A stretch of DNA of 56,568 nt. Source: Gemmatimonadota bacterium. Lineage in GTDB: Bacteria > Gemmatimonadota > Gemmatimonadetes > Gemmatimonadales > Gemmatimonadaceae. Under the pieces are notes generated by a model, which had not been told where the DNA came from, did not search any database, and saw only the letters and a program-made list of their open reading frames with translations. The translations under genes and the position numbers were made by a program. Of this stretch, positions 14,227-22,865 are shown piece after piece (position 1 is the first letter of the stretch; the number at the start of each line of letters is the position of its first letter). Location: positions 3,491 to 60,058 of the forward strand of contig QHVE01000029.1 in assembly GCA_003223455.1 (NCBI GenBank). Reading direction: 5' to 3'.

Positions 14227-16326
14227 TCAGTCTCCCGCCGCGAAGGCGCGCGGCTGGAACGGCACTTCGGACGAGCGTGCCGCTTTCGCGCCGCTCACGA
14301 CCGCCCACCACTCGCGCGCGCTGTCGGCGAAGATCACGATGACGGACACGAGGAAGAACGCCGCGACGGCGGCATCGAGATAGTCGTTCGCGATCATCTG
14401 CGTGAGATCGCCGGCGCTCCTGACCCCCGGAGGAAGCGTTCCCGCCGCACGGGCCGCCTGGAGCACACGGGCATGGGCGAGGAAGCCGAGCCGTGGCTGG
14501 GGGGAGAAGAGCTTCGCCGCGCCGGCGGACATCGTGACGATGATGAGCCACGCGAGCGGCAGCAGCGTCGTCCACGCGTAGCGTGCCTTCCCCATCTTGA
14601 TGATCACCGTCGTCGCGACGCAGAGGGCCACCGCCGCGAGGAGCTGATTGGCGATGCCGAACAGTGGCCACAGCGAGTTGATGCCGCCGAGGGGATCGAT
14701 CACGCCCTGCCAGAGGAAGTGCCCCCACATCGCGACGATCATCGCGCTGGAGAGGACGACCGCGGGCGTCCAGCTCGAGCGCCCGAACGACGGCCACACG
14801 TGGCGGCCGAGGTCCTGGAGCATGAAGCGGCCGACGCGTGTCCCGGCGTCGAGCGTGGTGAGGATGAACAGCGCCTCGAACATGATGGCGAAGTGATACC
14901 ACAGTGCCATCGCCGCGCTGCCGCCGAGCGTGCGGGAGAAGAGATGCGCCATGCCGACGGCGAGGCTCGGCGCACCCCCCGTGCGCGAGAGCAGCGACGT
15001 CTCGCCGACTTGCCTGGCCAGCGCCTCGAGCTCGGCGGGCGTGACGACGAATCCCCACTTGCCGATCGCCTCGGCCGCGGTCTGTGCGGTGGGCCCGAGC
15101 GCGGCGACCGGCGCGTTGATCGCGAAGTAGACGCCAGGCGTGAGCGCGCACGCGGCGATGAGCGCCATCACGGCGACGAACGATTCCATGATCATCGCGC
15201 CGTAGCCGATCATACGCGCATCGCGCTCTCGCTCGAGAAGCTTCGGCGTCGTCCCGGACGCGATCAGCGCGTGGAACCCGCTGATCGCACCGCAGGCGAT
15301 GGTTATGAAGGCGAACGGAAAGAGCGCGCCCGCGAACACCGGTCCGGTGCCGTCGGTGAACCGCGTCAGCGCCGGCATCTGAAGCGGTGGGAGAGCGACG
15401 AGGATCCCGACCGCCAGGGCGAGCACGACACCGATCTTCACGAACGCCGAGAGATAGTCGCGCGGCGCGAGCAGCATCCACACCGGCAGCACCGATGCGG
15501 CGAATCCGTACGCCATGATGAGGATCGCGAGCGTCTTCCCGCTCAGCGTGAACGCCGCCGCGAGTGCCGGCTGCTCGGCGACCCAACGCCCCGCGTAGAG
15601 CGCCACGACCAGGAGCACGAGTCCGATCGCGCTCGCCTCGAGCACTCGGCCGGGGCGGAGCCAGCGCATGTAGAGTCCCATGAGCATGGCGATGGGGATC
15701 GTGAGTCCGATCGTCACCGTCCCCCACGGGCTCGACTTGAGCGCATTCACGACGACGAGGCCGAGCACGGCGATCAGCACGACCATGATGCCCAGTACGG
15801 CGACGAGCGCCGTGAACCCCGCGACTGGGCCGATCTCCTCCTTCGCCATCTGGCCCAGCGACTTGCCGTCGCGGCGCAGCGATGCGCAGAGAACGACCAT
15901 GTCCTGCACGGCGCCGCCCAGCACCACGCCGATCACGATCCAGAGCACGCCGGGCAGATAGCCGAACTGGGCTGCGAGCGTCGGACCGACGAGCGGGCCC
16001 GGACCGGCGATCGCGGCGAAGTGGTGGCCGAAGACGATCCACCGATTGGTCGGCACGAAGTCGCGGCCGTCGTTCAGCCGCTCCGACGGCGTGGCGCGTG
16101 CGTCGTCGAGCGCGAACACCTTGGCGGCGATGAACGCGCCGTAGAAGCGGTAGCCGATCGCATAGGTGCAGAGCGCGGCGACGAGCAGCCACGCGGCGCT
16201 GACGTTCTCGCCGCGGTGCAGCGCGAGGACGCCGAGCGCGCCCGCACCGGCGAGAGCGACGAGAAGCCAGCCGAGCGCGGCGACGACACGCAGGCCAGGC
16301 CGCGCAGGAACGACGGAGGTCGACAT
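14227..16326 (-). CDS. cstA: Carbon starvation protein A family transporter
   Basis: A 699-residue protein with roughly 16-18 hydrophobic segments. Family blocks are clear: TYAIGYRFYGAFIAAKVF, the NRWIVFGHHFAAIAGPGPLVGP loop, VLGGAVQDMVVL, GAISGFHALIASGTTPK and WPLFGIANQLLAAVAL. CstA-type proteins import pyruvate and possibly peptides under carbon limitation. The YbdD-like gene follows with a one-base gap, the standard pairing. ATG 16326 gives a short cytoplasmic N-terminus. Regulation cannot be read; no clear Crp-type site is seen before the start. Confidence 0.93.
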   Translation of the reverse strand: MSTSVVPARPGLRVVAALGWLLVALAGAGALGVLALHRGENVSAAWLLVAALCTYAIGYRFYGAFIAAKVFALDDARATPSERLNDGRDFVPTNRWIVFGHHFAAIAGPGPLVGPTLAAQFGYLPGVLWIVIGVVLGGAVQDMVVLCASLRRDGKSLGQMAKEEIGPVAGFTALVAVLGIMVVLIAVLGLVVVNALKSSPWGTVTIGLTIPIAMLMGLYMRWLRPGRVLEASAIGLVLLVVALYAGRWVAEQPALAAAFTLSGKTLAILIMAYGFAASVLPVWMLLAPRDYLSAFVKIGVVLALAVGILVALPPLQMPALTRFTDGTGPVFAGALFPFAFITIACGAISGFHALIASGTTPKLLERERDARMIGYGAMIMESFVAVMALIAACALTPGVYFAINAPVAALGPTAQTAAEAIGKWGFVVTPAELEALARQVGETSLLSRTGGAPSLAVGMAHLFSRTLGGSAAMALWYHFAIMFEALFILTTLDAGTRVGRFMLQDLGRHVWPSFGRSSWTPAVVLSSAMIVAMWGHFLWQGVIDPLGGINSLWPLFGIANQLLAAVALCVATTVIIKMGKARYAWTTLLPLAWLIIVTMSAGAAKLFSPQPRLGFLAHARVLQAARAAGTLPPGVRSAGDLTQMIANDYLDAAVAAFFLVSVIVIFADSAREWWAVVSGAKAARSSEVPFQPRAFAAGD

Positions 16327-16400
16327 GCGGCCAACTTGCGAGGCGAACGCGAGAGGGTCAACACGAGCACGCCGGCGTCGACTCGATCCTGCGCTCCCGT

Positions 16401-16409
16401 TAGCTTTCC
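16401..16409 (+). promoter_or_regulatory. TAGCTTTCC box before the 16430 lipoprotein gene
   Basis: TAGCTTTCC lies 20 bases before the GTG start of the downstream gene. Similar TA(G/T)CTTTC boxes precede other starts in this window (21141, 53717, and 41183 on the minus strand). It could be a -10 element (TAnnnT) or a relative of the FCB-type TAnnTTTG element. Confidence 0.4.
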
Positions 16410-16429
16410 GGCACTTCCACCCGACCTTC

Positions 16430-17077
16430 GTGCGGACTCTACATCGACTGCTCTGCTGTCTGCCCCTGTTGCTCGCCTGCGGGGGCCACCAGGCCTCGCA
16501 GACGCAGACGGCGCCTCCGCCGGTGAGCCGTCCGCTCGCCTGGCTCGCCGGCCAGCGCGTCGTCCTGACTCCGGTCTACCGAGTCCGCGAGGGAGACCCG
16601 ATGGGTTGGGCCGCGCAGATTCCGCGGTCCCGCGAGTTTCTGCGTGGCCTCGACAGCGCGATCGCGGGCGAGCTCGCGCAGCGCGGGCTCGAGAAGCAGT
16701 GGGTGTATCCGCCCGATCTCGCCCGCTCGATGCGAATGAGCCCGACGTACGCGGTCGACCCCTACGCGCTCGCCGTGGAGCCGCTGCGCAGTCCGAGCGT
16801 CGCGCAGGGCGGAAAGATCGGCGACCCGCTCGCCACGCAGCTGCGCACCATGATCGCGCTGCACGACTCCCGCATGGTGCTGCTGCCCGTCGAGCTTCGG
16901 TTCGACCGGGACAAGTCGGGCCAGGGAATTGCCGTCCTGCGTGCCGTGCTCGTCGACGCGCGCATCGGCGACGTCCGCTGGGTCGGCGAGGCGTCGAGTG
17001 ATCCCTCGCCGACGTTCTCGCGTGCGCTGCTGGCGAGCGTCGCGAGCCATTTCGCCGATCTGATCACCATCCGCTGA
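16430..17077 (+). CDS. Lipoprotein of unknown function
   Basis: From GTG 16430 the product is 215 residues, with a short hydrophobic leader and the lipobox LLAC-GG at about residue 20, then a Gln/Thr/Pro linker. The mature domain is alpha/beta with VVLTPVYRVREG, a segment on LAQRGLEKQWVYPPDLARSMRMSPTYAVDPYALA and LHDSRMVLLPVELRFD. This resembles proteins that sit near the ABC-type_transport_aux or GNA1162-like lipoproteins, but I do not recognise a named family. The downstream IDH gene begins 23 bases later, so they may share a transcript. Confidence 0.65.
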   Translation: MRTLHRLLCCLPLLLACGGHQASQTQTAPPPVSRPLAWLAGQRVVLTPVYRVREGDPMGWAAQIPRSREFLRGLDSAIAGELAQRGLEKQWVYPPDLARSMRMSPTYAVDPYALAVEPLRSPSVAQGGKIGDPLATQLRTMIALHDSRMVLLPVELRFDRDKSGQGIAVLRAVLVDARIGDVRWVGEASSDPSPTFSRALLASVASHFADLITIR

Positions 17078-17100
17078 CCACTGCCCCCAAGGTCTTCGCC

Positions 17101-18111
17101 ATGCCGACGCCAGTCACCCTCATCTCCGGAGACGGGATCGGTCCGTCGATCAGCAGCGCGACCGTCCGGCTCCTCGAAGCGGCGGGAGCGGACATCGCAT
17201 GGGATGCGCAGTGCGCGGGCATGGCCGGCGTGGCCCGCTACGGTGATCCGATCCCCGACGAGACGCTCGATTCGATCAAGCGCACACGCGTCGCGCTGAA
17301 GGGACCGCTCGAGACGCCGGTCGGCGAAGGGTTCCGCTCGATCAACGTGGCCCTTCGCAAGACGTTCGAGCTGTACGCGAACGTTCGGCCGGCGCACACG
17401 ATCCGACCCGGCGGCCGGTACGAGAACGTCGACATCGTGCTCATTCGCGAGAACACCGAGGGGCTGTATATCGGGATCGAGCACTACATCAAGATCGGCA
17501 GCGATCCGCGCGCGGCGGCCGAGTCCGTCGCACTGATCACCCGGGCAGGCTCGGAGCGGATCATCCGGTATGCGTTCGACTATGCCCAGAGGCACGGCCG
17601 GAAGAAGGTCACGCTCGTGCACAAGGCGAACATCCTCAAGAACTCGCAGGGACTCTTCCTCGACGTCGGCCGGATGGTCGCGCGCGAGTACTCGAACATC
17701 GAGTTCGAGGAGGTGATCGTCGACGCGATGGCGATGAACCTGGTGCTCAAGCCGGAGCGGTACGACGTGATCGTCACGACCAACCTGTTCGGCGACATCC
17801 TGTCCGACCTCATCTCGGGACTCGTCGGCGGGCTGGGGCTCGCGCCGGGTGCCAACATCGGGCTTGGCGGGGCGATCTTCGAGGCCGTGCACGGGACCGC
17901 GCCCGACATCGCCGGCAAGGGGATCGCGAATCCGGGTGCGCTGATGCTCGCCGCGTGCATGATGCTCGAGTACCTCGTCGACGAGCCGCGCGCGCAGCGC
18001 ATTCGCACCGCGATCGAGGAGACGATCCGGGAGGGCACGGTGGTGACGCGCGACCTCGGCGGCACGGCGACGACGGACCAGTTCACCGACGCGATCATCG
18101 CCAGGCTGTGA
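17101..18111 (+). CDS. NAD-dependent isocitrate dehydrogenase (decarboxylating dehydrogenase family)
   Basis: A 336-residue beta-decarboxylating dehydrogenase. It has LISGDGIGPSI at the N-terminus, KGPLETPVGEGFRSINVALRK (substrate Ser and Arg), the IRENTEGLYIGIEH block, HKANILKNSQGLF with the catalytic Lys, and the metal aspartates in TTNLFGDILSDL. The coenzyme loop reads HGTAPDIAGKGIANP: Asp-Ile replaces the Lys-Tyr of NADP-specific E. coli Icd, so NAD is predicted. The substrate loop favours isocitrate over 3-isopropylmalate, though homoisocitrate cannot be excluded. It overlaps the next gene as GTGA. Confidence 0.85.
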   Translation: MPTPVTLISGDGIGPSISSATVRLLEAAGADIAWDAQCAGMAGVARYGDPIPDETLDSIKRTRVALKGPLETPVGEGFRSINVALRKTFELYANVRPAHTIRPGGRYENVDIVLIRENTEGLYIGIEHYIKIGSDPRAAAESVALITRAGSERIIRYAFDYAQRHGRKKVTLVHKANILKNSQGLFLDVGRMVAREYSNIEFEEVIVDAMAMNLVLKPERYDVIVTTNLFGDILSDLISGLVGGLGLAPGANIGLGGAIFEAVHGTAPDIAGKGIANPGALMLAACMMLEYLVDEPRAQRIRTAIEETIREGTVVTRDLGGTATTDQFTDAIIARL

Positions 18112-18932
18112 CGACGACGGTCTTCCACTGCTCCGATCTGCACTTCGGCCATCCCGCCGTCCCCGAGCAGTACGAGGCGATGGAGGCGCTGATCCAGGAC
18201 CGGCGTTACGACGTCGTCGCCATCTCCGGCGACCTGTCGCAGCGCGCGCACTCGGGAGAGTTCCAGCGCGCGCGGGCGTTCATCAAGCACGCCGAACGGG
18301 TCAGCAAGGTCATCTGCATCCCCGGCAACCACGACGTGCAGTGGTGGAAGGCACCGCTCGGCTTCGGCGACGAGCGCGCCATGTTCGCGATGTACCGTCG
18401 GTACATCGACGACGAGATCGAGCCCGTGCTCCGCGTGCCGGGCGCCACGTTCGCCGGCCTCAACACCTCGCATGGTGTCGTCCGCCAGGCGCTGACATGG
18501 CGGCTCCGCGACATCTCGATCATCGGCATCGTGCACCGAGCGCAGATCGACCGGCTGCGCGAAGTGTTCGCGCGGTCGCCGGCGGGCGACGTTCGCGTGG
18601 TCGTCATGCACCACAACCCCGTGAAGGGGGAGCTCTCGCAGCGTCACGGCCTCAAGGACACCAAGCGTGCGCTCGGAGCCTTCGCCGACATCGCCGTGGA
18701 CCTCGTCCTGTGCGGTCACGATCATCAGGACGCCATCCACTACATCGAGCACACGAAGAAGGGCACAGTTATTTCTACTGCGGGTACCGTATCGAATCGG
18801 ATGCGCGGCGGCCGACCGTCGTCCGTCAACAGCATCAGCATCACGTCGGAGAAGATGGAAGTGTCGACGCTCGTCTGGAACGCCGCCTCCGGCGGCTTCG
18901 TGTCGGGGCCGGTGAAGTGCTTCGCGCGCTGA
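18108..18932 (+). CDS. Calcineurin-like metallophosphoesterase
   Basis: A 274-residue phosphoesterase with all five metal motifs in order: FHCSDLHFGH (D-x-H), ISGDLSQ (GD), IPGNHDVQWW (GNHD), VVMHHNP (H) and LCGHDHQD (GHDH). The closest families are CpdA-like and 3',5'-cyclic-nucleotide or DNA-repair-type exonucleases, but the substrate is not predictable. GTG 18108 overlaps the IDH stop. Its C-terminal 16 bases overlap the GTG start of the SprT-like gene, so three genes form a tightly coupled run. Confidence 0.86.
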   Translation: MTTTVFHCSDLHFGHPAVPEQYEAMEALIQDRRYDVVAISGDLSQRAHSGEFQRARAFIKHAERVSKVICIPGNHDVQWWKAPLGFGDERAMFAMYRRYIDDEIEPVLRVPGATFAGLNTSHGVVRQALTWRLRDISIIGIVHRAQIDRLREVFARSPAGDVRVVVMHHNPVKGELSQRHGLKDTKRALGAFADIAVDLVLCGHDHQDAIHYIEHTKKGTVISTAGTVSNRMRGGRPSSVNSISITSEKMEVSTLVWNAASGGFVSGPVKCFAR

Positions 18933-19681
18933 CACGGCTGTTCCGCGCCACCTGCGATCCGTCGCAGCTCGATCTGGCGCTCGACGTGACGCCTCCGCGC
19001 GATGCGGAGGAGCTGCTCGGTCTCCTGCGCGAGCTCGGGCTCGCGCGGATCGCGCGCTGCCGCCTGACGCGCAACCGCAACGTGATGGTGAGCTTCGGCG
19101 GTGGCGAGCTGCGCGTGCACGAAGGCTATCTGACCGCGCCGCTTCCCGTGCTGCGCGCCATCGTCACGTTCGTCGAGGGGCGAACGCGCGCCGAGCGGCG
19201 CGCCGCGCAGCGTGTCATCGTCTCACACCCGATCCGCTCGGCACGCCCGCAGGAGCGACGCGACCGCACCCACGCCGATGACGTCGAGATCTCCGAGAAG
19301 CTCGTCGCGTGGCACTCCCGGTACAACTCGCGGCACTTTCACGGTCGTCTCAAGCATGTGCCGATCCGCGTCTCGCGTCGGATGAAGAGCCGGCTCGGGC
19401 ATTACACGGCTGGAACGCCGCTCGGCGAGGCGGCCGAGATCGCAATCAGCCGCGCGCATCTGCGGAAGCACGGATGGGAGGAAGTGCTCCATACTTTGCT
19501 GCACGAGATGGTGCACCAGTGGCAGGATGAGACCGGGCACACCATCGATCATGGCGCGACGTTCCGTGCCAAGGCGCGCGAGGTCGGGATCGCACCGTAC
19601 GCGCGGCGCGTGCTGGCGACGCGACCCGGACGGGCCGAGGGCTCGCAGAGCCTCGGCCGTCGTGCGGCGCGCGACGACTAG
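18917..19681 (+). CDS. SprT-like zinc metalloprotease-fold protein
   Basis: A 254-residue protein. The C-terminal half carries the SprT/SPRTN-like signature: WHSRYNSRHF, RRMKSRLGHYTAG, ISRAHLRKHGWEEVLHTLLHEMVHQWQ with the zinc motif HEMVH, then GHTIDHGATFRAKAREVG giving the third ligand. The N-terminal ~120 residues are Arg-rich and resemble no domain I can name. Bacterial SprT proteins are poorly characterised; eukaryotic relatives degrade DNA-protein crosslinks. GTG 18917 lies inside the end of the phosphoesterase gene. Its stop shares a CTAG with the convergent beta-lactamase-like gene. Confidence 0.8.
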   Translation: MLRALTRLFRATCDPSQLDLALDVTPPRDAEELLGLLRELGLARIARCRLTRNRNVMVSFGGGELRVHEGYLTAPLPVLRAIVTFVEGRTRAERRAAQRVIVSHPIRSARPQERRDRTHADDVEISEKLVAWHSRYNSRHFHGRLKHVPIRVSRRMKSRLGHYTAGTPLGEAAEIAISRAHLRKHGWEEVLHTLLHEMVHQWQDETGHTIDHGATFRAKAREVGIAPYARRVLATRPGRAEGSQSLGRRAARDD

Positions 19682-21012
19682 GGCGACGTCGTCGCGGCCG
19701 CTGGCGCCCGGGCGAATCGGGGGCCGAGCTCGCCCTTGCCCCAGGTGCCCGCACCCCACTGGATCGCCGTCGCCGGCCCGGACGTCGCGCCGACGAACGT
19801 CACCGGCGCGTAGTCGGCAGTGGAGAAGAAGGTGCTGTCGGTCGTCGCGAGCAGCGCGCGGTCACCGAAGAGCATCAGCGACGGGGAGAGGAACGTCACC
19901 TTCGAGAGCTGTCCCCCACCCGTGTCGAAGTCTCCCGTGAGCCGGTCGCGCTGCGCGACGGAGAGCGCGACCGGCCTGACCGTCGGGACGACCGGCGCCG
20001 GGACCGTCTCACCCGCCGCGAGACGCGCAATGTCACCTCGCAGCAGGTCGATGGCGCCGACATGCGAGTTGCCGAAGAAGAGCACGCTCAGCGAGTCCGA
20101 CGCCCGCCAGTCGGCGAAGGCGCGGAATCCGTTCGTGACGCCGTTCCACGACAGGCCCGTAGGGCGAACGAGCGCTTCGCGTGCGGAGGCGCCGTACGCG
20201 CCGCCAAGCAGTCCCTGCATCACGGCGAAGATGTCGCGGGGTGTGGTGTACACCGAACCCGCGCCCACGAGGAACGACAGGTCGCGGAGTGGCGCGTTGA
20301 TCACCGACGTGCCGACCGGGACGACGCTCGTCGCGCGCCCGGGAAGCAGCTCACGGTGATCGAGGTGCCGGATCGTGTGGGCGCTCACGGGACGCACGAC
20401 GTGCTCCTGAAGCAGTTCGTCGTACGTCTTGCCGCTGGCCCGCTCGAGCACGGCGGCGAAGAGCGAGTATCCACCCGAGCTGTACGAGGTGCGGGTCCCG
20501 GGGTCGAACAGCAGAGGCACCGCGTTCGCTGCCCGCACCATGTCCGCCGTGGTGCGCGGCTCCTCCTGCGCGTCCTCGGCGAGGAGTCGGTGCGGCACAC
20601 CGGCGGTGTGATTCATCAACTGTTCGATCGTCATCCGCTTCCCGTACACGTACTGCGGCAGCCACCGTGAGACCGTGTCACCGAGCGAGAACCGCTTCTC
20701 GCCCAGCAGCCGCATCGCGACGATGATCGTGAGCGGCTTCGTGATCGACGCGACGTTGGTCGGCGTCGTGGGTGTGAACGGCACGCTGAGCTCGTGATTG
20801 GCGAACCCGAACGAGCGTTCCACGAGCACACGTCCGCCGCGGGCGACCAACAGCGTCCCCGAGAGCTCGTGCGCGGCGAGGGGCGCGACGTACGCGTCGA
20901 TGCGACGCACCAGCGTGGCGTCGTCGACCCGAGCGGGTGCCTGAGCGAGCGCCGTCACCGACGCGGTCGAGAGCGCAGCGGTGAATGCGACGACGCGACC
21001 GATGGTGGGCAT
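19678..21012 (-). CDS. Secreted serine beta-lactamase-like / penicillin-binding hydrolase
   Basis: From ATG 21012 the product is 444 residues with a clear signal peptide (FTAALSTASVTALAQ). The active-site motif SITK is at residues 89-92 and the second motif is at YSSGGYS, so this is a class C-type serine hydrolase (Beta-lactamase superfamily, often D-aminopeptidase or esterase). A third KTG-type motif is not obvious. The last ~110 residues form a beta-rich domain similar in style to the extra domain of the VanX-like lipoprotein. An ATG 36 bases earlier (21048) is possible. A TAGACTTTTC box lies upstream on the minus strand. Confidence 0.82.
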   Translation of the reverse strand: MPTIGRVVAFTAALSTASVTALAQAPARVDDATLVRRIDAYVAPLAAHELSGTLLVARGGRVLVERSFGFANHELSVPFTPTTPTNVASITKPLTIIVAMRLLGEKRFSLGDTVSRWLPQYVYGKRMTIEQLMNHTAGVPHRLLAEDAQEEPRTTADMVRAANAVPLLFDPGTRTSYSSGGYSLFAAVLERASGKTYDELLQEHVVRPVSAHTIRHLDHRELLPGRATSVVPVGTSVINAPLRDLSFLVGAGSVYTTPRDIFAVMQGLLGGAYGASAREALVRPTGLSWNGVTNGFRAFADWRASDSLSVLFFGNSHVGAIDLLRGDIARLAAGETVPAPVVPTVRPVALSVAQRDRLTGDFDTGGGQLSKVTFLSPSLMLFGDRALLATTDSTFFSTADYAPVTFVGATSGPATAIQWGAGTWGKGELGPRFARAPAAATTSP

Positions 21013-21140
21013 CCAGCGCTCCGGACAGAAAAGTTGGCGGTTCGGCATCGTGCTGATAATTCAGCAGCGACCGCGAAAAGTCTAGGCCTTTGTTGCGCGC
21101 GGCGGCGTGATCGCTCGGACGCGGGCGAGAGCGCCCCGGT

Positions 21141-21149
21141 TAGCTTTCG
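21141..21149 (+). promoter_or_regulatory. TAGCTTTCG box before the acyl-CoA dehydrogenase gene
   Basis: TAGCTTTCG occurs 27 bases before ATG 21176 with no strong Shine-Dalgarno between. The box matches the one at 16401-16409 except for its last base and resembles those at 53717 and 49118. Confidence 0.4.
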
Positions 21150-21175
21150 CCGACGGACCTCCATCACTCGAGGAA

Positions 21176-22348
21176 ATGCTCGACTTCTACGACATCGACA
21201 GCGCCCTGAGCGAGGAAGAGCGCGCCGTCCGCGACAGTGTTCGCCGCTTCGTCGACGAGCGTGTCCTGCCCGTCATCGGCGACGCCTACGTGCAGGGCCG
21301 CTTCCCGAAAGAGCTGATCCCCGAGATGGGCGAGCTCGGAGTGTTCGGCGCCAACCTGCCGGAGGAATACGGCTGCGCGGGGCTGAACAACGTGCAGTAC
21401 GGGCTGATCATGCAGGAGCTCGAGCGCGGCGATTCGGGTGTGCGGTCGTTCGCGAGTGTGCAGGGCGCGCTGGCGATGTATCCGATCTACGCGTTCGGGT
21501 CGGAGGCACAGAAGCGGCGATGGCTCCCACCGATGGCGAAGGGCGAGGTGATCGGCTGCTTCGGTCTCACGGAGCCCGACTACGGCTCGAACCCGAGCGG
21601 CATGATCACGATGGCCCGCGAGCAGAGCGACGGGAGCTGGGTGCTGAACGGCTCGAAGATGTGGATCACCAACGGCTCGACGGCGAACATCGCGATCGTG
21701 TGGGCCAAGACGAACGGTGACGCGAGCGACCGGTCGATTCGCGGCTTCATCGTGCCGACGGATTCGGCCGGCTTCAAAGCCAAGGACCAGAAGGGAAAGC
21801 TTTCGCTGCGCGCGAGCGACACGAGCGAGCTCTCGTTCCAGGACGTGCGACTCGAGGCAGACGCGATCCTGCCCGGCTCGGGTGGTCTCAAGAGTCCGCT
21901 CATGTGTCTCACGCAGGCACGCTACGGCATCTCGTGGGGCGCACTCGGCGCGGCGATGGCCTGCTTCGAGGAAGCGCTCGAGTACTCGAAGACGCGCGTG
22001 ATGTTCGATCGACCGATCGGCGGGTATCAGATCCAGCAGGTACGTCTGGCGGAGATGCTCACCGAGATCGTGAAGGGCCAGCTCGTATCGCTGCATCTCG
22101 GCCGGCTGAAGGACGCTGGAACGTTCACACCGCAGCAGGTCTCACTCGCGAAGCGGAACAACGTCAACATCGCCACCGAGATCGCGCGCGAGGCACGCCG
22201 GCTGCTCGGCGCGAACGGCATCCTCGCCGAATACGGCGCGATGCGACACATGGCGAATCTCGAGAGCGTGTACACCTATGAAGGAACGCACGACGTGCAC
22301 TCGCTGATCCTGGGGCAGGCGGTGACGGGGTTGAATGCTTTCAAGTAG
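21176..22348 (+). CDS. Acyl-CoA dehydrogenase, glutaryl-CoA dehydrogenase-like
   Basis: A 390-residue FAD enzyme. The catalytic base is Glu369 in YTYEGTHDVHSL, the position used by glutaryl-CoA dehydrogenase (human Glu370) rather than medium-chain enzymes. FAD and substrate blocks GCFGLTEPDYGSNPSGM, KMWITNGSTANIAIVWA and RYGISWGALGAAMACFEEAL match that subfamily. It oxidises an acyl-CoA and passes electrons to EtfAB, encoded 500 bases downstream. ATG 21176 gives a normal N-terminus; an extension to ATG 21107 would add an Arg-rich segment and is disfavoured. Glutaryl-CoA is the best guess of substrate. Confidence 0.88.
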   Translation: MLDFYDIDSALSEEERAVRDSVRRFVDERVLPVIGDAYVQGRFPKELIPEMGELGVFGANLPEEYGCAGLNNVQYGLIMQELERGDSGVRSFASVQGALAMYPIYAFGSEAQKRRWLPPMAKGEVIGCFGLTEPDYGSNPSGMITMAREQSDGSWVLNGSKMWITNGSTANIAIVWAKTNGDASDRSIRGFIVPTDSAGFKAKDQKGKLSLRASDTSELSFQDVRLEADAILPGSGGLKSPLMCLTQARYGISWGALGAAMACFEEALEYSKTRVMFDRPIGGYQIQQVRLAEMLTEIVKGQLVSLHLGRLKDAGTFTPQQVSLAKRNNVNIATEIAREARRLLGANGILAEYGAMRHMANLESVYTYEGTHDVHSLILGQAVTGLNAFK

Positions 22349-22394
22349 CATGCACGCCATGTTCATCGACCGTTCATGGAACCCCTCGAAGATC

Positions 22395-22468
22395 GGGTGG
22401 GGAGTGGGGAGCTTGGGGTGAGAAGCGTCCCGAGCGGCGCTCACAGTCACCCCCCACTCCCCACTGCC
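22395..22468 (+). repeat. Inverted repeat, family B, copy 1
   Basis: GTGGGGAGTGGGG (22397-22409) pairs with CCCCACTCCCCAC (22452-22464) around a loop containing GCGTCCCGAGCGGCG. The element matches, on the opposite strand, the one at 35687-35766 over about 75 bases including the loop. It fills most of the 183-base gap between the acyl-CoA dehydrogenase and the small ORF at 22532; the rest of the gap shows only the GGGAGG ribosome site. Confidence 0.82.
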
Positions 22469-22531
22469 AACCGTTTTTGGTATGGCACCTCGCTTGCCGA
22501 TCTATCATTGGCTCTCACGCGGGAGGTTCAG

Positions 22532-22792
22532 ATGTCGGACAAGGAGCGCAAGCAGGAGGAGCAGCAGCCGGAAGGGCATGAGCTGCCCGAGTTTCCGGCG
22601 CAGCGAGACGACAGTCCGTATGCCGCGATGGGCGACGTTCGCGGCGCCCCGGGCGGCGCGCGTCAGCACGTGCGAAGCGAGACGAGGCAGGGGGCGGTGG
22701 CACGTCCGGGGGGCGCGACGCAGAACTCCGGGGGCGCGCTCCAGAGCAACGACGAGGAGCTCGGGCACGGTCCGGGGCGCGGCGCGGACTGA
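22532..22792 (+). CDS. Small hydrophilic, probably disordered protein
   Basis: An 86-residue protein starting at ATG 22532 with a strong GGGAGG 5 nt upstream. Composition is extremely polar: runs of Lys/Glu/Gln, then Pro, Gly and Arg, no hydrophobic core, no Cys. It looks intrinsically disordered and soluble. I recognise no family. The good ribosome site and place between a repeat and etfB suggest a real gene; conservation in relatives would settle it. Confidence 0.55.
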   Translation: MSDKERKQEEQQPEGHELPEFPAQRDDSPYAAMGDVRGAPGGARQHVRSETRQGAVARPGGATQNSGGALQSNDEELGHGPGRGAD

Positions 22793-22835
22793 GCGCGCGC
22801 TCCTACCTCTCCGCCGCGCGGGGCCCTAGACTTCA

Positions 22836-22851
22836 TGTGAATTCTTTCACA
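22836..22851 (+). promoter_or_regulatory. CRP-type palindrome before etfB
   Basis: TGTGA-N6-TCACA is present exactly (22836-22851), inside a longer perfect palindrome CATGTGAA-TTCT-TTCACATG (22834-22853). It is the E. coli CRP half-site pair with the correct 6-bp spacing. It lies 15-30 bases before GTG 22866, overlapping a TAGACTTC box at 22827-22834, so a bound regulator would more likely repress than activate. A Crp/Fnr-family or FadR/TetR-like regulator could bind; none is in the window. Confidence 0.6.
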
Positions 22852-22865
22852 TGGGGGCTCCGGCG

